From NCBI RefSeq assembly GCF_036898095.1, contig NC_090726.1, forward strand, positions 169,386,066-169,450,065: a stretch of 64,000 nucleotides of DNA. The letters run 5' to 3'. Origin of the DNA: Palaemon carinicauda. Taxonomy: Eukaryota; Arthropoda; Malacostraca; Decapoda; Palaemonidae. This document shows, in pieces, positions 45,901 to 61,305 of this stretch (position 1 is the stretch's first letter; each line of letters begins with the position of its first letter). The translations under genes were made by a program, and so were the position numbers. Below the pieces are notes generated by a model. It was not told where the DNA came from, did no database searches, and saw only the letters and a list, made by a program, of their open reading frames with translations.

Positions 45901-48900
45901 TGAAATATAAAAATGTAAAAATAAAATAATATAATATAATGGAATAAAAAAATGTAAAAATAAAATAATATTAGATAATGGAATATAAAATTATAAAAAT
46001 AAAATAATATAATGGAATAATAAAATGTAAAAATAGATTAATATAATATAATGGAATACCAAATATAAGAATAAAATAATATAATATAATGGAATATAAG
46101 AATATATAAATAAAATAATATAATATAATGGAATATGAAAATATGATAATAATATAATATAATGGAATATGAAAATATGATAATAATATAATATAATGGA
46201 ATGTAAAAATATAAAAATAAAAAAAATATAATATAATGAAATATAAAAGTACAAAAATAAAATAATATAATATAATGGGATATAAAAATATAAAAATAAA
46301 ATAATACAATATAATAGAATATAAAAATATAAAGATAAAATAGTAAAATATAATGGAATATAATTATATAGAAATAAAATAATATAATATAATGGAATAT
46401 AAAAATGTAAAAATAAAATAGTATAATATAATGGAATATAAAAATTTAAAAATAAAATAATATGATATAATAGAATATAAGAATAAAAAAATAAAACAAT
46501 ATAATATAATGGAATATAAAAATATAAAAATAAAATAATATAATATAATGGAATATAAAATATAAAAATAAAATTATATAATATAATGGAATATAAAAAT
46601 AAAATAATATAATATAATGAAATATAAAAATGAAAAAATAAAATAATATAATATAATGGAATATGAAGATTTAAAAATAAGATAATATAATATAAGGGAA
46701 TATAAAAATATGAAGATAAAATTATATAATATAATGAAATATAAAAATATAAAAATGAAATAATATAATATAATAAAATAGAATATAAAAATGTAAAAAT
46801 AAAATAATATAAAATAACGTAATATAAGAATATAAAAATAAAATATGATATAATGGAATTTGAAATTGTAATAATAAAATAATATAGTGAAATATAAAAA
46901 TGTAAAAATAAAATAATATAATATAATGGAAAATAAAAATGTGAAAGTAAAATAATATAATATAATGGAATATAAAAATGTAAAAATAAAATAATATAAT
47001 AAGAAAGGATTATAAAAATATAAAAATAAAATAATATTACATAATGGAAAATAAAAAAATAAAAATTAAATAATATAACATAATGGAATATCAAAATATG
47101 AAAATAAAAGAATATAACATAATGGAATATAAAAATATAAAAATAAAATAATATAACATAATAGAATATCAAAATATCAAAATAGAATAATATAACATAA
47201 TGGAATATAAAATATAAAAACAAAATTATATAACATTATAGAATATAAATATATAAAAATAAAATAACATAACATAATAGAATATCAAAATATAAAAATA
47301 AAATAATATAACATAATGGATTATAAAGATATAAAAATAAGATAATATAACATAATGAGAATATAAAAATATAAAAATAAAATATTATAACATAATGGAA
47401 TATATAAATATAAAAATAAAATATAACAATGTAATATAAAAATATAAAAACAAAATAATATAACAATGGAATATGAAAATATAAAAATAGAATATTATAA
47501 CATAATGGAATATAAAATATAAAACAAAATAGTATAATATAATGGAATATAAAAATAAAATAATATAACAAAGTAATATAAAAATATAAAAATTAAATAA
47601 TATAACATAATGAAATATAAAATATAAAAACAAATTAATGTAACATAATGGAATATAAAAATAAAATAATAAAAAAATGTAATATAAAAATATAAAAATT
47701 AAATAATATTACATAATGGAATATAAAATTTTACAAATGAAATAATATAACATAATGGAATATAGGAATATAAAAACAAAATTATATAATATAATGGAGT
47801 ATAACATAAAATAATATAACAATAGAATATAAAAATATAAAAATAAAATAATATAGAATAATGAAATATAAAAATATAAAAAGAAAATAATATATCTTAA
47901 TGGAATATCAATATAAAAACATAAAATAATATAATATAATGGAATATAAAAATATAGAAATAAAATTATATAATATACTGGAATATAAAAATAAAAAAAT
48001 AAAAAAATAAAATTTAATGGAATATAAAAATGTAAAAATAAAACAATATAATATAAAGGAATATAAAATTGTAAAAATAATATAATATAATGAAATAATA
48101 AAAAGGTAAAAAGAAAATAATATAATATAATGGAATATAAAAATGTAAAAATAAAGTAATATAATATAATGGAATATAAAAATGAAAAATTATAATATAA
48201 TGGAATATAAAAATGTAATAATAAAATAATATAATATAATGGAATATAAAAATGTAATAATAAAATAATATAATATAAAGGAATATAAAAATATAGAAAT
48301 AAAATAATATAACATAATGGAATATCAAAATACGAAAATAAAATGATATAACATAATGGGATATAAAAATATAAAAATAAAATAGTATAACATAATGGAA
48401 TATAAAAATATAAAAATAAAATAATATAACATAATAGAATATAAAAATATAAAATTAAAATAATATAACATAAATAGAATAGCAAAATATAAAAATAAAA
48501 TGATAACATAATGGGATATCAAAATATAAAAATAAGATAATATAACATAAGGGTATATCAAAATATAAAAATAAAATAATATAACAATGGAATATCAAAA
48601 TATAAAAATAAAATTGAATAATATAAAGGAAATTAAAAATATAAAAAATAATATAGTATAATGCAATATAAAAATGTAAAAATAAAATAATATCATATGA
48701 TGGAATATAAAAATATAAAAATAAAATAATTTAATATAATGGAATATAAAAACATAAAAATAAAATTATATGATAAAACGGAATACAAAAATATAAAATT
48801 AAAATTATATTGAATAATGGTATATAAAAATATAAAAATAATATAATATAATATAATGGAATATAAAAATAAAAAAATATAATATAATAAAATATAAAAA

Positions 48901-51900
48901 TATAAAAATATAAAAATAAAATAATATAATTTAATGAAATCTAAAAATGTAAAAATAAAATAATATAATATAATGAAAAATGAAAATGTAAAAATAAAAT
49001 AATATAATGTAATGGAATATAAAAATGTAAAAATAAAATAATATTATATAATGGAATATAATATTATAAAAATAAAATAATATATTGGAATAAAAAAATG
49101 TAAAAATAGATTAATATAATATAATGGAATATAAAGAAATAAAAATAAAATAATATAACAAAATGGAAAATAAAAAAATAAAAATAAAAAAATATAATAT
49201 AATGGAATATGAAAATTTAAAAAATAAAATAATATAATATAATGGAATATAAAACTATAAAAAATAAAAATAATATAATGGAATATAAAAATATAAAAAT
49301 AAGATAATATAATATAATGGAACTTGAAAATTTAAAAATTAAAAAATATAATATAATGGAATATAAAAATATAAAAATAAAATAATATAATATAATGGAA
49401 TATAAAAATATAAAAATAAAATAATATAATATAAAGGAATATAAAAATATAATAAAAATATAATATAATGGAATGTAAAAATATGAAAATAAAATATAAT
49501 ATAATGGAATGTAAAAATATGAAAATAAAAGAATATCATGTAATGGAATATGAAAATATGAAAATTAAATAATATCATATAATGGAATATAAAGATATAA
49601 AAATAAAATAATATAATATAATGGAATATGAAAGTACTAAAATAAAATAATATAATATAATGCGATATAAAATAATAATAATATAATAATACAATATAAT
49701 AGAATATAAAAATATAAAAATAAAATAATATAAAATAATGGAATATAATTTTATAAAAGTAAAATAATATAATATAATGGAATGTAAAAATGTAAAAATA
49801 AAATACTATAATAATCTGGAAATTAAAAATTTAAAAATAAAAAAAATATGATATAATAGAATATGAAAATATAAAAATAAAACAATATAATATAATGGAA
49901 TATAAAAATATAAAAATAAAATAATATATTATAAAGGAATATAAACAAATAAAAATAAGATATTATAAAATAATGGAATATAAAAATGTAAAAATAAAAT
50001 AATATAATATAATGGAATATAAAAGTGTAGAAATAAAATAATATAATATAATGGAAAATAAAAATGTAAAAATAAAATAATATAATATAAAGGAATATAA
50101 AAATGTAAAAATAAAATAATATTATGTAATGGAATATAAAAATATAAAAATAAAATAATATAATATAATGGAATATAAAAATATAAAAATAAAATTATAT
50201 AATAAAACGGAATACAAAAATATAAAATTTATATTATATAATATAATGGTATATAAAAATATAAAAATAAATATTAAAATATAATGGAATAAAAAAATAA
50301 AAAAATATAATATAATAGAATATAAAAATATAAAAATAAAATAATATAATTTAATGAAATATAAAAATGTAAAAATAAAATATGATATAATTAAATGTAA
50401 AAATAAAATAATATAATATAATGGAATATAAAAATGTAAAAATAAAATAATATTAGATAATGGAATATAAAATTATAAAAATAAAATAATATAAAGAAAT
50501 GAGAAAATGTAAAAATAGATTAATATAATATAATAGAATATAAAGATATAAAAATAAAATAATATATAAATTGGAATATGAAAATGTAAAAATAAAATAA
50601 TATAATATAATGGAATATAAAAATATAAAAATAAAATATTATAATATAATGGAATATAAAAATATAAGAATAAAATAATATAATATAATGGAATATAATA
50701 TATAAAAATAAAATAATATAATATAATGGAATATAAGAATATATAAATAAAAAAATATAATATAATGGAATATAAAAATATGATAATAATATAATATAAT
50801 GGAATGTAAAAATATGAAAATAAAAGAATATCATGTAATGGAATATGAAAATGAAATAATATCATATAATGAAATATAAAAATAAAAAAATAAAAAAATA
50901 TGATATAATGGAATATAAAAGTACAAAAATAAAATTATATAATATAATGGGATATAAAAATATAAAAATAAAAAAATACAATATAATAGAATATAAAAAT
51001 ATAAAAATAAAATAATATAATATAATGGAATATAATTATATAAAAGTAAAATAATATAATATAATGGAATATAAAAATTTGAAAATAAAACAGTATAATA
51101 TAATGGAATATAAAAATTTAGAAATAAAATAATATGATATAATATAATATAAAAATATAAAAATAAAACAATATAATATAATGGAATATAAAAATATAAA
51201 AATGAAATAATATTATATAATTGAATATAAAAATATGAAAATAAAATTATATAATATAATGGAATATAAAAATATAAAAATAAAATAATATAATATAATG
51301 AAATATAAAAGGGAAAAAATAAAATAATATAATATAATGGAAAATGAAGATTTAAAAATAATATAATATTATATAAGGGAATATAAAAATATGAAAATAA
51401 AATTATATAATATAATGGATTATAAAACTATAAAAATGAAATAATATAACATAATGGAATATAAAAATGTAAAAATAAAATGATATTATATAATGGAATA
51501 TAAAGATGTAAAAATGAAATATGATATAATGGAATTGGAAATTGTAAAAATAAAATAATATAATGGAATATAAAAATGTAAAAATAAAAAATTATAATAT
51601 AATGGAATATAAAAATATAAAAATAAAATAATATAATATAATGAAATATAAAAATGTAAAAATAAAACAATATAATATAAAGGAATATAAAAATATAAAA
51701 ATAAAATAATATATCAATGGAAAAAAAAATAAAATAATATAACATAATGGAATATCAATATAAAAAATAAAATAATATAGCAATTGAATATAAAAATATA
51801 AAAATAAAATAATATAACAATGGAATATCAAAATATAAAAATAAAATAAAATAACATAATGGAATAAAAAATATAAAAATAAAATTATATAACATAATGG

Positions 51901-54900
51901 AATATCAAAATATAAAAATAATATTGAATAATATAATGGAAAATAAAAATATAAAAAAATAATATAATATCAAGGAATATAAAAATTTAAAAATAAAATA
52001 TTATATAATGGAATATAAAAATATAAAATTCAAATATTATGATATAATGGAATATAAAAATATAAAAACAAAATTATATAATAAAATGGAATACAAAAAT
52101 ATATAATTAAAATTATATAATTTAATGGTATATAAAAATATAAGAAGTAAAATAATATAATATAATAGAATATAAAAATAAAAAAATTATAATATAATAA
52201 AATATAAATATATAAAAATAAAATTATATAATTTAATGAAATATAAAAATGTTAAAATAAAATAATATAATATAATGGAATATGAAAATGGAAAAATAAA
52301 ATAATATTAGATAATGGAATATGAAATTATAAAAATAAAATAATATAATGGAATAAAAAAATTTAAAAATAGATTAATATAATATAATGGAATATAAAGA
52401 TATGAAAATAAAATAATATATATATCGGAATATGAAAATGTAAAAATAAAATAATATGATATAATGGAATATAAAAATATAAAAATAAAATAATATAATA
52501 TAATGGAATATAAAAATATGAAAATAAAATAATATAATATTATGGAATCTGAAAATTTAGAAATGAAATAATATAATAAATGGAATATAAAAATATAAAA
52601 ATAAAAAATATAATATAATGGAATATAAAAATATAAATATAAAATATTATAATATGATGGAATATAATAATATATAATTAAAATAATATAATATAATGGA
52701 ATATTAAAATATAATAATAATATATATTAAGGGAATGTAAAAATATGAAAATAAAATATAATATAATGGAATGTGAAAATATGAAAATAAAAGAATATCA
52801 TGTAATGGAATATGAAAATATGAAAATGAAATAATATCATATAATGGAATATGAAAATATAAAAATAAAATAATATAATATAATGGAATATAAAAGTACA
52901 AAAATAAAATAATGTAATATAATGGGATATAAAATAATAAAAATATAATAATACAATATAATAGAATATAAAAATATAAAAATAAAATAATATAATATAA
53001 TGGAATATAATTATATAAAAGTAAAATAATATAATATAATGGAATGTAAAAATGTAGAAATAAAATAGTATAATTTAATGGAACATAAAAATATAAAAAT
53101 AAAATAATATAATTTAATAGAATATAAAAATAAAATAATAATATTTAATGGCATATAAAAAAATGAAATTATATAATATAATGAAATATAAAAATATAGA
53201 AATAGAATAATATAATATAATGAAATATGAAAAGGTAAAAATAAAATAATATAATATAATGGAATGAAAATTTAATAATAAAATAATATAATATAATGGA
53301 ATATAAAAATATGAAAATAAAATTATATAATATAATGAAATAAAAAAATATAAAAATAAAATGATATAATATAACATAATGGAATATAAAAATGTAAAAA
53401 TAGAATAATATAATATATTGGAATATAATAATGTAAAAATAAAATATGATATAATGGAATTTGAAATTGTAAAAATAAAATAATATAATGGAATATAAAA
53501 ATGTAAAAATAAAATAATATAATATAATGGAATTAAAAATGTAAAAATAAAATAATATAATATAAAGGATTATAAAAATATAAAAATAAAATATATAACA
53601 ATGGAAAATAATAAAGATGAAAAAAATAATATAACATATTGGAATATCAAATTATAAAAATTAAATAATATAACAATGGAATATAAAATATAAAAATAAA
53701 ATTATATAACATAATAGAATATCAAAATATAAAAATAAAATAACATAACATAATAGAATATAAAAATAATAAACAAAATAATATAACATAATGGAATATG
53801 AAAATATAAAAATAAAATAATATAACATAATGGTATATAAAAATATAAAAATAAAATATTATAACATAATGGAATATATAAACATAAAAATAAAATATTA
53901 TAACATAATGTAATATAAAATAAAAAACAAAATAATAAAACATAATGGAATAAGAAAATATGAAAATAAAATATTATAACATAATGGAATATAAAATATA
54001 AAAACAAAGTAATATAACATAATGGAATATAAAAATTAAATAATATAAAAAAGTAATATAAAAATAAAAAATCAAATAATATAACATACTGGAATATAAA
54101 ATAATAAAAATAAAATATTACAACATAATGGAATATAGAAGTATAAAAACAAAATAATATAACATAATGGAATATAAAATTATAAAAACCAAAAAATATA
54201 ACAATAAAATATCAAAATAAAATTATATAATATATTGGAATATAAAAATTTAAAATAATATAATATAATATAATGGAATAAAAAAATTTAAAATAAAATA
54301 ATATAATATAATGGAATATAAGAATGTAAAAATAAAATAATATAATATAATGAAATATAAAAGTGTACAAATAAAATAATATAATATAATGGAATATAAA
54401 ATTACAAAAATAAAATAATATACCATAATGGGATATAAAAATATAAAAATAAAATAATATAACATAATGGAATATAAAAATATAAAAATGAAATAATATA
54501 ACAATGGAATATAAAAATATAAAAATAAAATGATATACATATGGAATATCAAAATATAAAAATAAAATAATAGAACATGAATAGAATATCCAAATATAAA
54601 AATAAAATGACAAAATAATGGGATATCAAAATATAAAAATAAATTAATATAACATACTGGTATATCAAAATATAAAAATAAAATAATATAACCTAATGGA
54701 ATATCAAAATATAAAATAAAATTGAATATAATGGAAAATAAATATATGAAAATAAAATAATATAGTATAATGGATAAAAATGTAAAAAATAGAACAATAT
54801 TATATAATGGAATATAAAAATATAAAAATAATATAAAATAATATAATGGAATATAAAAATATAAAAATAAAATTATATAATAAGAAGGAATACAAAAATA

Positions 54901-55464
54901 TAAAATCAAAATTATATAATATAATGGTATATAAAAATATGAAAATAAAATAATATAATATAATGGAATATAAAAATAAAAAAATATAATAGAATTGAAT
55001 ATAAAAATATAAAAATAAAATAGTATAATCTAATGAAATATAAAAATGTAAAAATGAAATAATATAATATAAGGAAATATAAAAATATAAAAATAAAATG
55101 ATATAATATAATGGAATATAAAAATGTAAAAATAAAATAATATTAGATAATGGAATATAAAATTATAAAAAATAAAATAATATAATGGAATAAAAAAATT
55201 AAAAATACATTAAAATAATATAATGGAATATAAAGATATAAAAATAAAATATATGTATATTGGAATATAAAAATGTAAAAATAAAATTATATAACATAAT
55301 AAAATATGAAAATATTAAAATAAAATAACATAACAATAGAATATCGAAATATAAAAATAAAATAATATAACATAATTGAATATAAAAATATAAAAATAAA
55401 ATAATACAATATAATGGAATATGAAAATTTAAAAATAATATAATATTATATAATGGAATATAAA

Positions 55465-55516
55465 AGGGAAAGGCCAGTGCCAACAACAAGTGTTGGCTTT
55501 AATACCCCAACAACAA
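55465..55516. repeat. Short non-satellite fragment, copy 1 (left-truncated)
   Basis: About 52 bp of GC-richer sequence inside the satellite. It contains an inverted repeat GCCAACA (55479..55485), loop ACAAG, TGTTGGC (55491..55497), followed by ACCCCAACAACAAC. It matches the fragment at 61236..61305 but lacks that copy's first part. It is not recognisable as any gene or transposon I can name. Confidence 0.8.
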
Positions 55517-58059
55517 CTATAAAAATAAAATAATATTAAATAATGGAATATAAAAATATATAAATAAAATAAATTAATATAATGGAATATAAAAATATAA
55601 TAATAATATAATATAATGGAATGTAAAAATATGAAAATAAAATAATATAATATAATGGAATGTAGAAATATGAAAATAAAAGAATATCATGTAATGGAAT
55701 ATGTAAATATGAAAATGAAATATCATATAAGGAAATTTAGAAATATAAAAATTAAATAATATAATTTAATGGAATATGAAAATGTAAAAATAAAATAGTA
55801 TGATATAATGGAATATAAAAATTTTAAAATAAAATAATACGATATAATAGAATATAAAATAAAAAATAAAGCAATATAATATAATGGAATATAAAAATAT
55901 AAAAATGAACTAATATAATATAATGGAATATAAAAATGTAAAAATAAAATTATATAATATAATGGAATATGAAGATTTAAAAATAAAATAATATAATATA
56001 ATGGAAAATAAAAATATGAAAATAAAATTATATAATATAATGGAATATGAAAATATAAAAATAATATTATGTGATATAATATAATGGAATATAAAAATGT
56101 AAAAACAAAATATGATATAATGGAATTTGAAATTGTAAAAATAAAATAATATAACAATGGAAAATAAAAATATAAAAATAAAATAATATAACATAATTGA
56201 AAATAAAAATATAAAAATAAAATGATATAACATAATGGAATATCAATATATAAAAATAAAATAATATAAAATAATGGAATAAAAAGATATACAAATAAAA
56301 TAATATAACATAATGGAATATCAAAATATAAAATTAAAATAACATAACATAATGGAATATAAAATATAAAAATAAAATTATATAACATAATAGAATATGA
56401 AAATATAAAAATAAAATAACATAACATAATAGAATATAGAAATATAAAAATAGAATAATATAACATAATGGAATATAAAAATATAAAAATAAAATAATAT
56501 AACATAATGGAATATAAAATAATAAAAATAAAATATTATAACATAATGGAATGGAGAAGTATGAAAACAAAATAATATAACATAATGTAATATAAATTAT
56601 AAAAATAAAATAATATAACACAATAGAATATCAAAATATAAAAATGAAATAATATAACATAATGAAATATAAAAATATAAAAAGAAAATAATATAACTTA
56701 ATGGAATAACAAAATATAAACATAAAATTATATAATATAATGGAATATAAAAATATAAAAATGAAATTATATAATATATTGGAATATGAAAATTTAAAAT
56801 AAAATAATATAATATAATGGAATATAAAAATGTAAAAATAAAATAATATAACATAATGGAACATAAAAGTGTAAAAATAAAATAATATAATATAATGGAT
56901 TATAAAAATACAAAAATAAAATAATATACCATAATGGGATATAAAAATATAAAAATAAAATAATATAACATAATGGAATATAAAAATATAAAAATAAAAT
57001 AATATAACATAATAGAATATCAAAATATAAAAATAAAATAATATAACATAAGAGAATATCAAAATATAAAAATAAAATAATATAACATAAATAGAATATC
57101 AAAATATAAAAATAAAATGATAACATAATGGGATATCAAAATATAAAAATAAAATAATATAACATATTGGTATATCAAAATATAAAAATAAAATAATATA
57201 ACATAATGGAATATAAAAAAAAATAATAATATAATGGTAAATAAAAATATGTAAATAAAATAATATATTATAATGGATAAAAATGTAAAAATTTAATAAT
57301 TTTATATAATGGAATATAAAAATATAAAAATAAAATAATATTATATAATGGAATAAAAAAATATAAAAATAAAATTATATAATAAAAAGAAATAAAAAAT
57401 ATAAAATTAAAATTATATAATATAATAGTATATAAAAATATAAAAATAAAATAATATAAAATAATGGAATATAAAAATAAAAAAATACATAAAATAATAG
57501 AATATAAAAATATAAAAATAAAAGATTATAATTTAATGAAGTATAAAAATGTAAAAATAAAATAATATAATATAATGAAATATAAAAATGTTAAAATAAT
57601 ATAATATAATGGAATATAAATATGTAAAAATAAAATAATATTAGATAATGGAATATAAAATTATAAAAATAAAATAATATAATGGAATAAAAAAATTTGA
57701 AAATAGATTATTATAATATAATGGAATATAAAGATATAAAAATAAAATAATATTTATTGGAATATAAAAATGTAAAAATATAATAATATAATATAATAGA
57801 ATATAAAAATAAAATAATATAATATAATTGAATATAAAAATATAAAAATAAAATAATATAATATAATGGAACATGAAAATTTGAAAATGATATAATATAA
57901 TATAATGGAATATAAAAATAAAAAAATAAAATAATATAATATAATTGAATATGAAAATATAAAAATAAAATAATATTATTTAATGGAATATAAAAATATA
58001 TAAATAAAATAATATATTATAATGGAATATAAAAATATAATAATAATATAATATAATGG

Positions 58060-58063
58060 AATG
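58060..58063. other. Paralogous empty target site of the retroelement
   Basis: The sequence around here (AATAATAATATAATATAATG then GAATGTAAAAATATG) matches the joined flanks of the retroelement with a single AATG and no element. Surrounding monomers also match, including the next marker monomer at 58132 compared with 35994. This marks a duplicated copy of the insertion locus that never received the element. Confidence 0.7.
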
Positions 58064-58399
58064 TAAAAATATGAAAATAAAATTATATAATATAATAGAA
58101 TGTAAAAATATGAAAATAAAAGAATATTATGTAATGGAATATGCAAATATGAAAATGAGATATCATATAATGAAATTTGAAAATATAAAAATTAAATAGT
58201 ATAATATAATGGAATATAAAAATACAAAAATAAAATAATATAATATATTGCGATATAAAAATATAAAAATAAAATAAAACAAGATAAGAGAATATAAAAA
58301 TCTAAAAATAAAATAATATAATATAATGTAATATGAAAATGTAAAAATAAAATGGTATAATATAATGGAATATAATATTTTTTAAATAAAATAATATGA

Positions 58400-59110
58400 T
58401 ATAATAGAATATAAAATAAAAAAATAAAAAAATATAATATAATGGAATATAAAAATATAAAAATAAAATAATATAATATAATGAAATATAAAAATGTAAA
58501 AATAAAATAATATAATATAGTGGAATATGAATATTTAAAAATAAAATAATATAATATAATGGAATATAAAAATATGAAAATAAAATTATATCATCTAACG
58601 GAATATAAAAATATAAAAGTAAAATAATTTAATATAATATAATATAATGGAATATAAAAATGTAAAAATAAAATAATATAATATGTTAGAAATTAAAAAT
58701 ATAAAAATAAAATATGATATAATGGAATTTGAAATTGTAAAAATAAAATAATATTAAATAATAGAATATAAAATAAAAAAAATAAAAAAAATATAATATA
58801 ATGGAATATAAAAATATAAAAATAAAATTATATAATATAATGAAATATAAAAATGTAAAAATAAAATAATATAATATAATGAAATATGAAGATTTAAAAA
58901 TAAAATAATATAATATTGTGGAATATAAAAATATGAAAATAAAATTATATAATATAATGGAATATAAAAATATAAAAATAAAATAATTTAATATAATATA
59001 ATATAATGGAATATAAAAATGTAAAAATAAAATAATATAAAATATTGGAATATAAAAATGTAAAAATAAAATATGAGATAATGGAATTTGAAATTGTAAA
59101 AATAAAATAA
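58400..59110. repeat. Second locus with the ~360-bp tandem duplication
   Basis: TTTGAAATTGT markers at 58728 and 59087 are 359 bp apart, each preceded by the AGAATATAAAATAAAAAAA variant or its relative. This mirrors 36275..36990, including the distance to the upstream GAATAT(C/T)ATG marker (605 bp there, 596 bp here), so both loci derive from one larger duplication. Confidence 0.65.
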
Positions 59111-61235
59111 TATAATGGAATATAAAAATATAAAAATAAAATAATACAATATAAAGGAATTAAAAATGTAAAAATAAAATAATATAATATACAGGATTAT
59201 AAAAATATAAAAATAAAATAATATAACATAATGGAAAATAAAAAAGATAAAAAAATAATATAACATATTGGAATATCAAATTATAAAAATAAAATAATAT
59301 AATATAATGGAATATAAAAATATAAAAATAAAATAATATAACAATGGAATATCAAAATATAAAAGTAAAATAATATAACTTAATGGAATATAAAATATAA
59401 AAATAAAATTATATAACATAATAAAATATGAAAATATAAAAATAAAATAACATAACATAATAGAATATAAAAATATTAAAATAAAATAATATAAAATAAT
59501 GGAATATAAAAATATAAAAATAAAATAATATAACATAATGGAATATAAAAATATAAAAATAAAATATTATAACATAATGGAATATATAAACATAAAAATA
59601 AAATATTATAACATAATGTAATATAAAAATAAAAAACAAAATAATAAAACGTAATGGAATATGAAAATATGAAAATAAAATATTATAACATAATGGAATA
59701 TAAAATATAAAAACAAAATAATATAACATAATGGAATATAAAAATAAAATAATATATAAAAGTAATATAAAAATAAAAAAAATAAATAATATAACATAAT
59801 GGAATATAAAATTATAAAAATAAAATATTATAACATAATGGAATATAGAAGTATAAAAACAAAATAATATAACATAATGGAATATAAAATTATAAAAACA
59901 AAAAAATCTAACACAAAAAAATATCAAAATATAAAAATAAAATAATATAACATAATGAAATATAAAAATATAAAAAGAAAATAATATAACCTAATGGAAT
60001 ATCAAAATATAAACATAGAATAATATAATATTATGGAATATAAAAATTTAAAATAAAATAATATAATATAATGGAATATAAAAATGTAAAAATAAAATAA
60101 TATGATGGAATATAAAAGTGTACAAATAAATTAATATAATATAATGGAATAAAAAAATACAAAAATAAAATAATATACCATAATGGGATATAAAAATATA
60201 AAAATAAAATAATATAACATAATGGAATATAAAAATATAAAAATGAAATAATATAACAATGGAATATAAAAATATAAAAATAAAATGATATACATATGGA
60301 ATATCAAAATATAAAAATAAAATAATATAACATATATAGAATGTCTAAATATAAAAATAAAATGACAAAATAATGGGATATCAAAATATAAAAATAGATT
60401 AATATAACATATTGGTATATCGAAATATAAAAATAAAATAATATAACATAATGGAATATCAAAATATAAAATAAAATTGAATAATATAATGGAAAATAAA
60501 TATATGAAAATAAAATAATATAGTATAATGGATAAAAATGTAAAAATAGAACAATATTATATAATGGAATATAAAAATATAAAAATAATATAATATAATA
60601 TAATGGAATATAAAAATATAAAAATAAAATTATATAATAAGAAGGAATACAAAAATATAAAATCAAAATTATATAATATAATGGTAAATAAAAATATGAA
60701 AATGAAATAATATAATATAATGGAATATAAAAATAAAAAAATATAATAGAATTGAATATAAAAATATAAAAATAAAATAATATAATTTAATGAAATATAA
60801 AAATGTAAAAAATGAAATAATATAATATAATGAAATATAAAAATATAAAAATAAAATGATATAATATAATGGAATATAAAAATGTAAAAATAAAATAATA
60901 TTAGATAATGGAATATAAAATTATAAAAATAAAATAATATAATGGAATAAAAAAATTTAAAAATAGATTAATATAATATAATGGAATATAAAGATATAAA
61001 ATAAAATAATGTATATTGGAATATAAAAATGTAAAAATAAAATAATATAATGTACTGGAATATAAAAATATAAAAATAAAATAATATAATATAATTGAAT
61101 ATAAAAATATAAAAATAAAATAATATAATATAATGGAATATGAAAATTTAAAAATAATATAATATAATATAATGGAATATAAAAATATAAAAATGAAATA
61201 TTATAATATAATTGAATATAAAAATATAAAAATAA

Positions 61236-61305
61236 TTCCTACGGGCCAACCAAGTGAAAGGCCCGTGCCAACAACAAGTGTTGGCTTTATTACCCCAACA
61301 ACAAC
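61236..61305. repeat. Short non-satellite fragment, copy 2 (fuller), two hairpins
   Basis: About 70 bp of unique, GC-richer sequence. First inverted repeat: ACGGGCC (61241..61247) with GGCCCGT (61260..61266), loop of 12. Second: GCCAACA (61267..61273) with TGTTGGC (61279..61285), loop of 5. The two stems abut with no spacer. A 3' tail ACCCCAACAACAAC leads back into satellite at TATAAAAATAAAA. It lies exactly 5,788 bp from copy 1. It might be a transposon end, a structured RNA gene relic or processed sequence; I cannot tell which. Confidence 0.8.
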
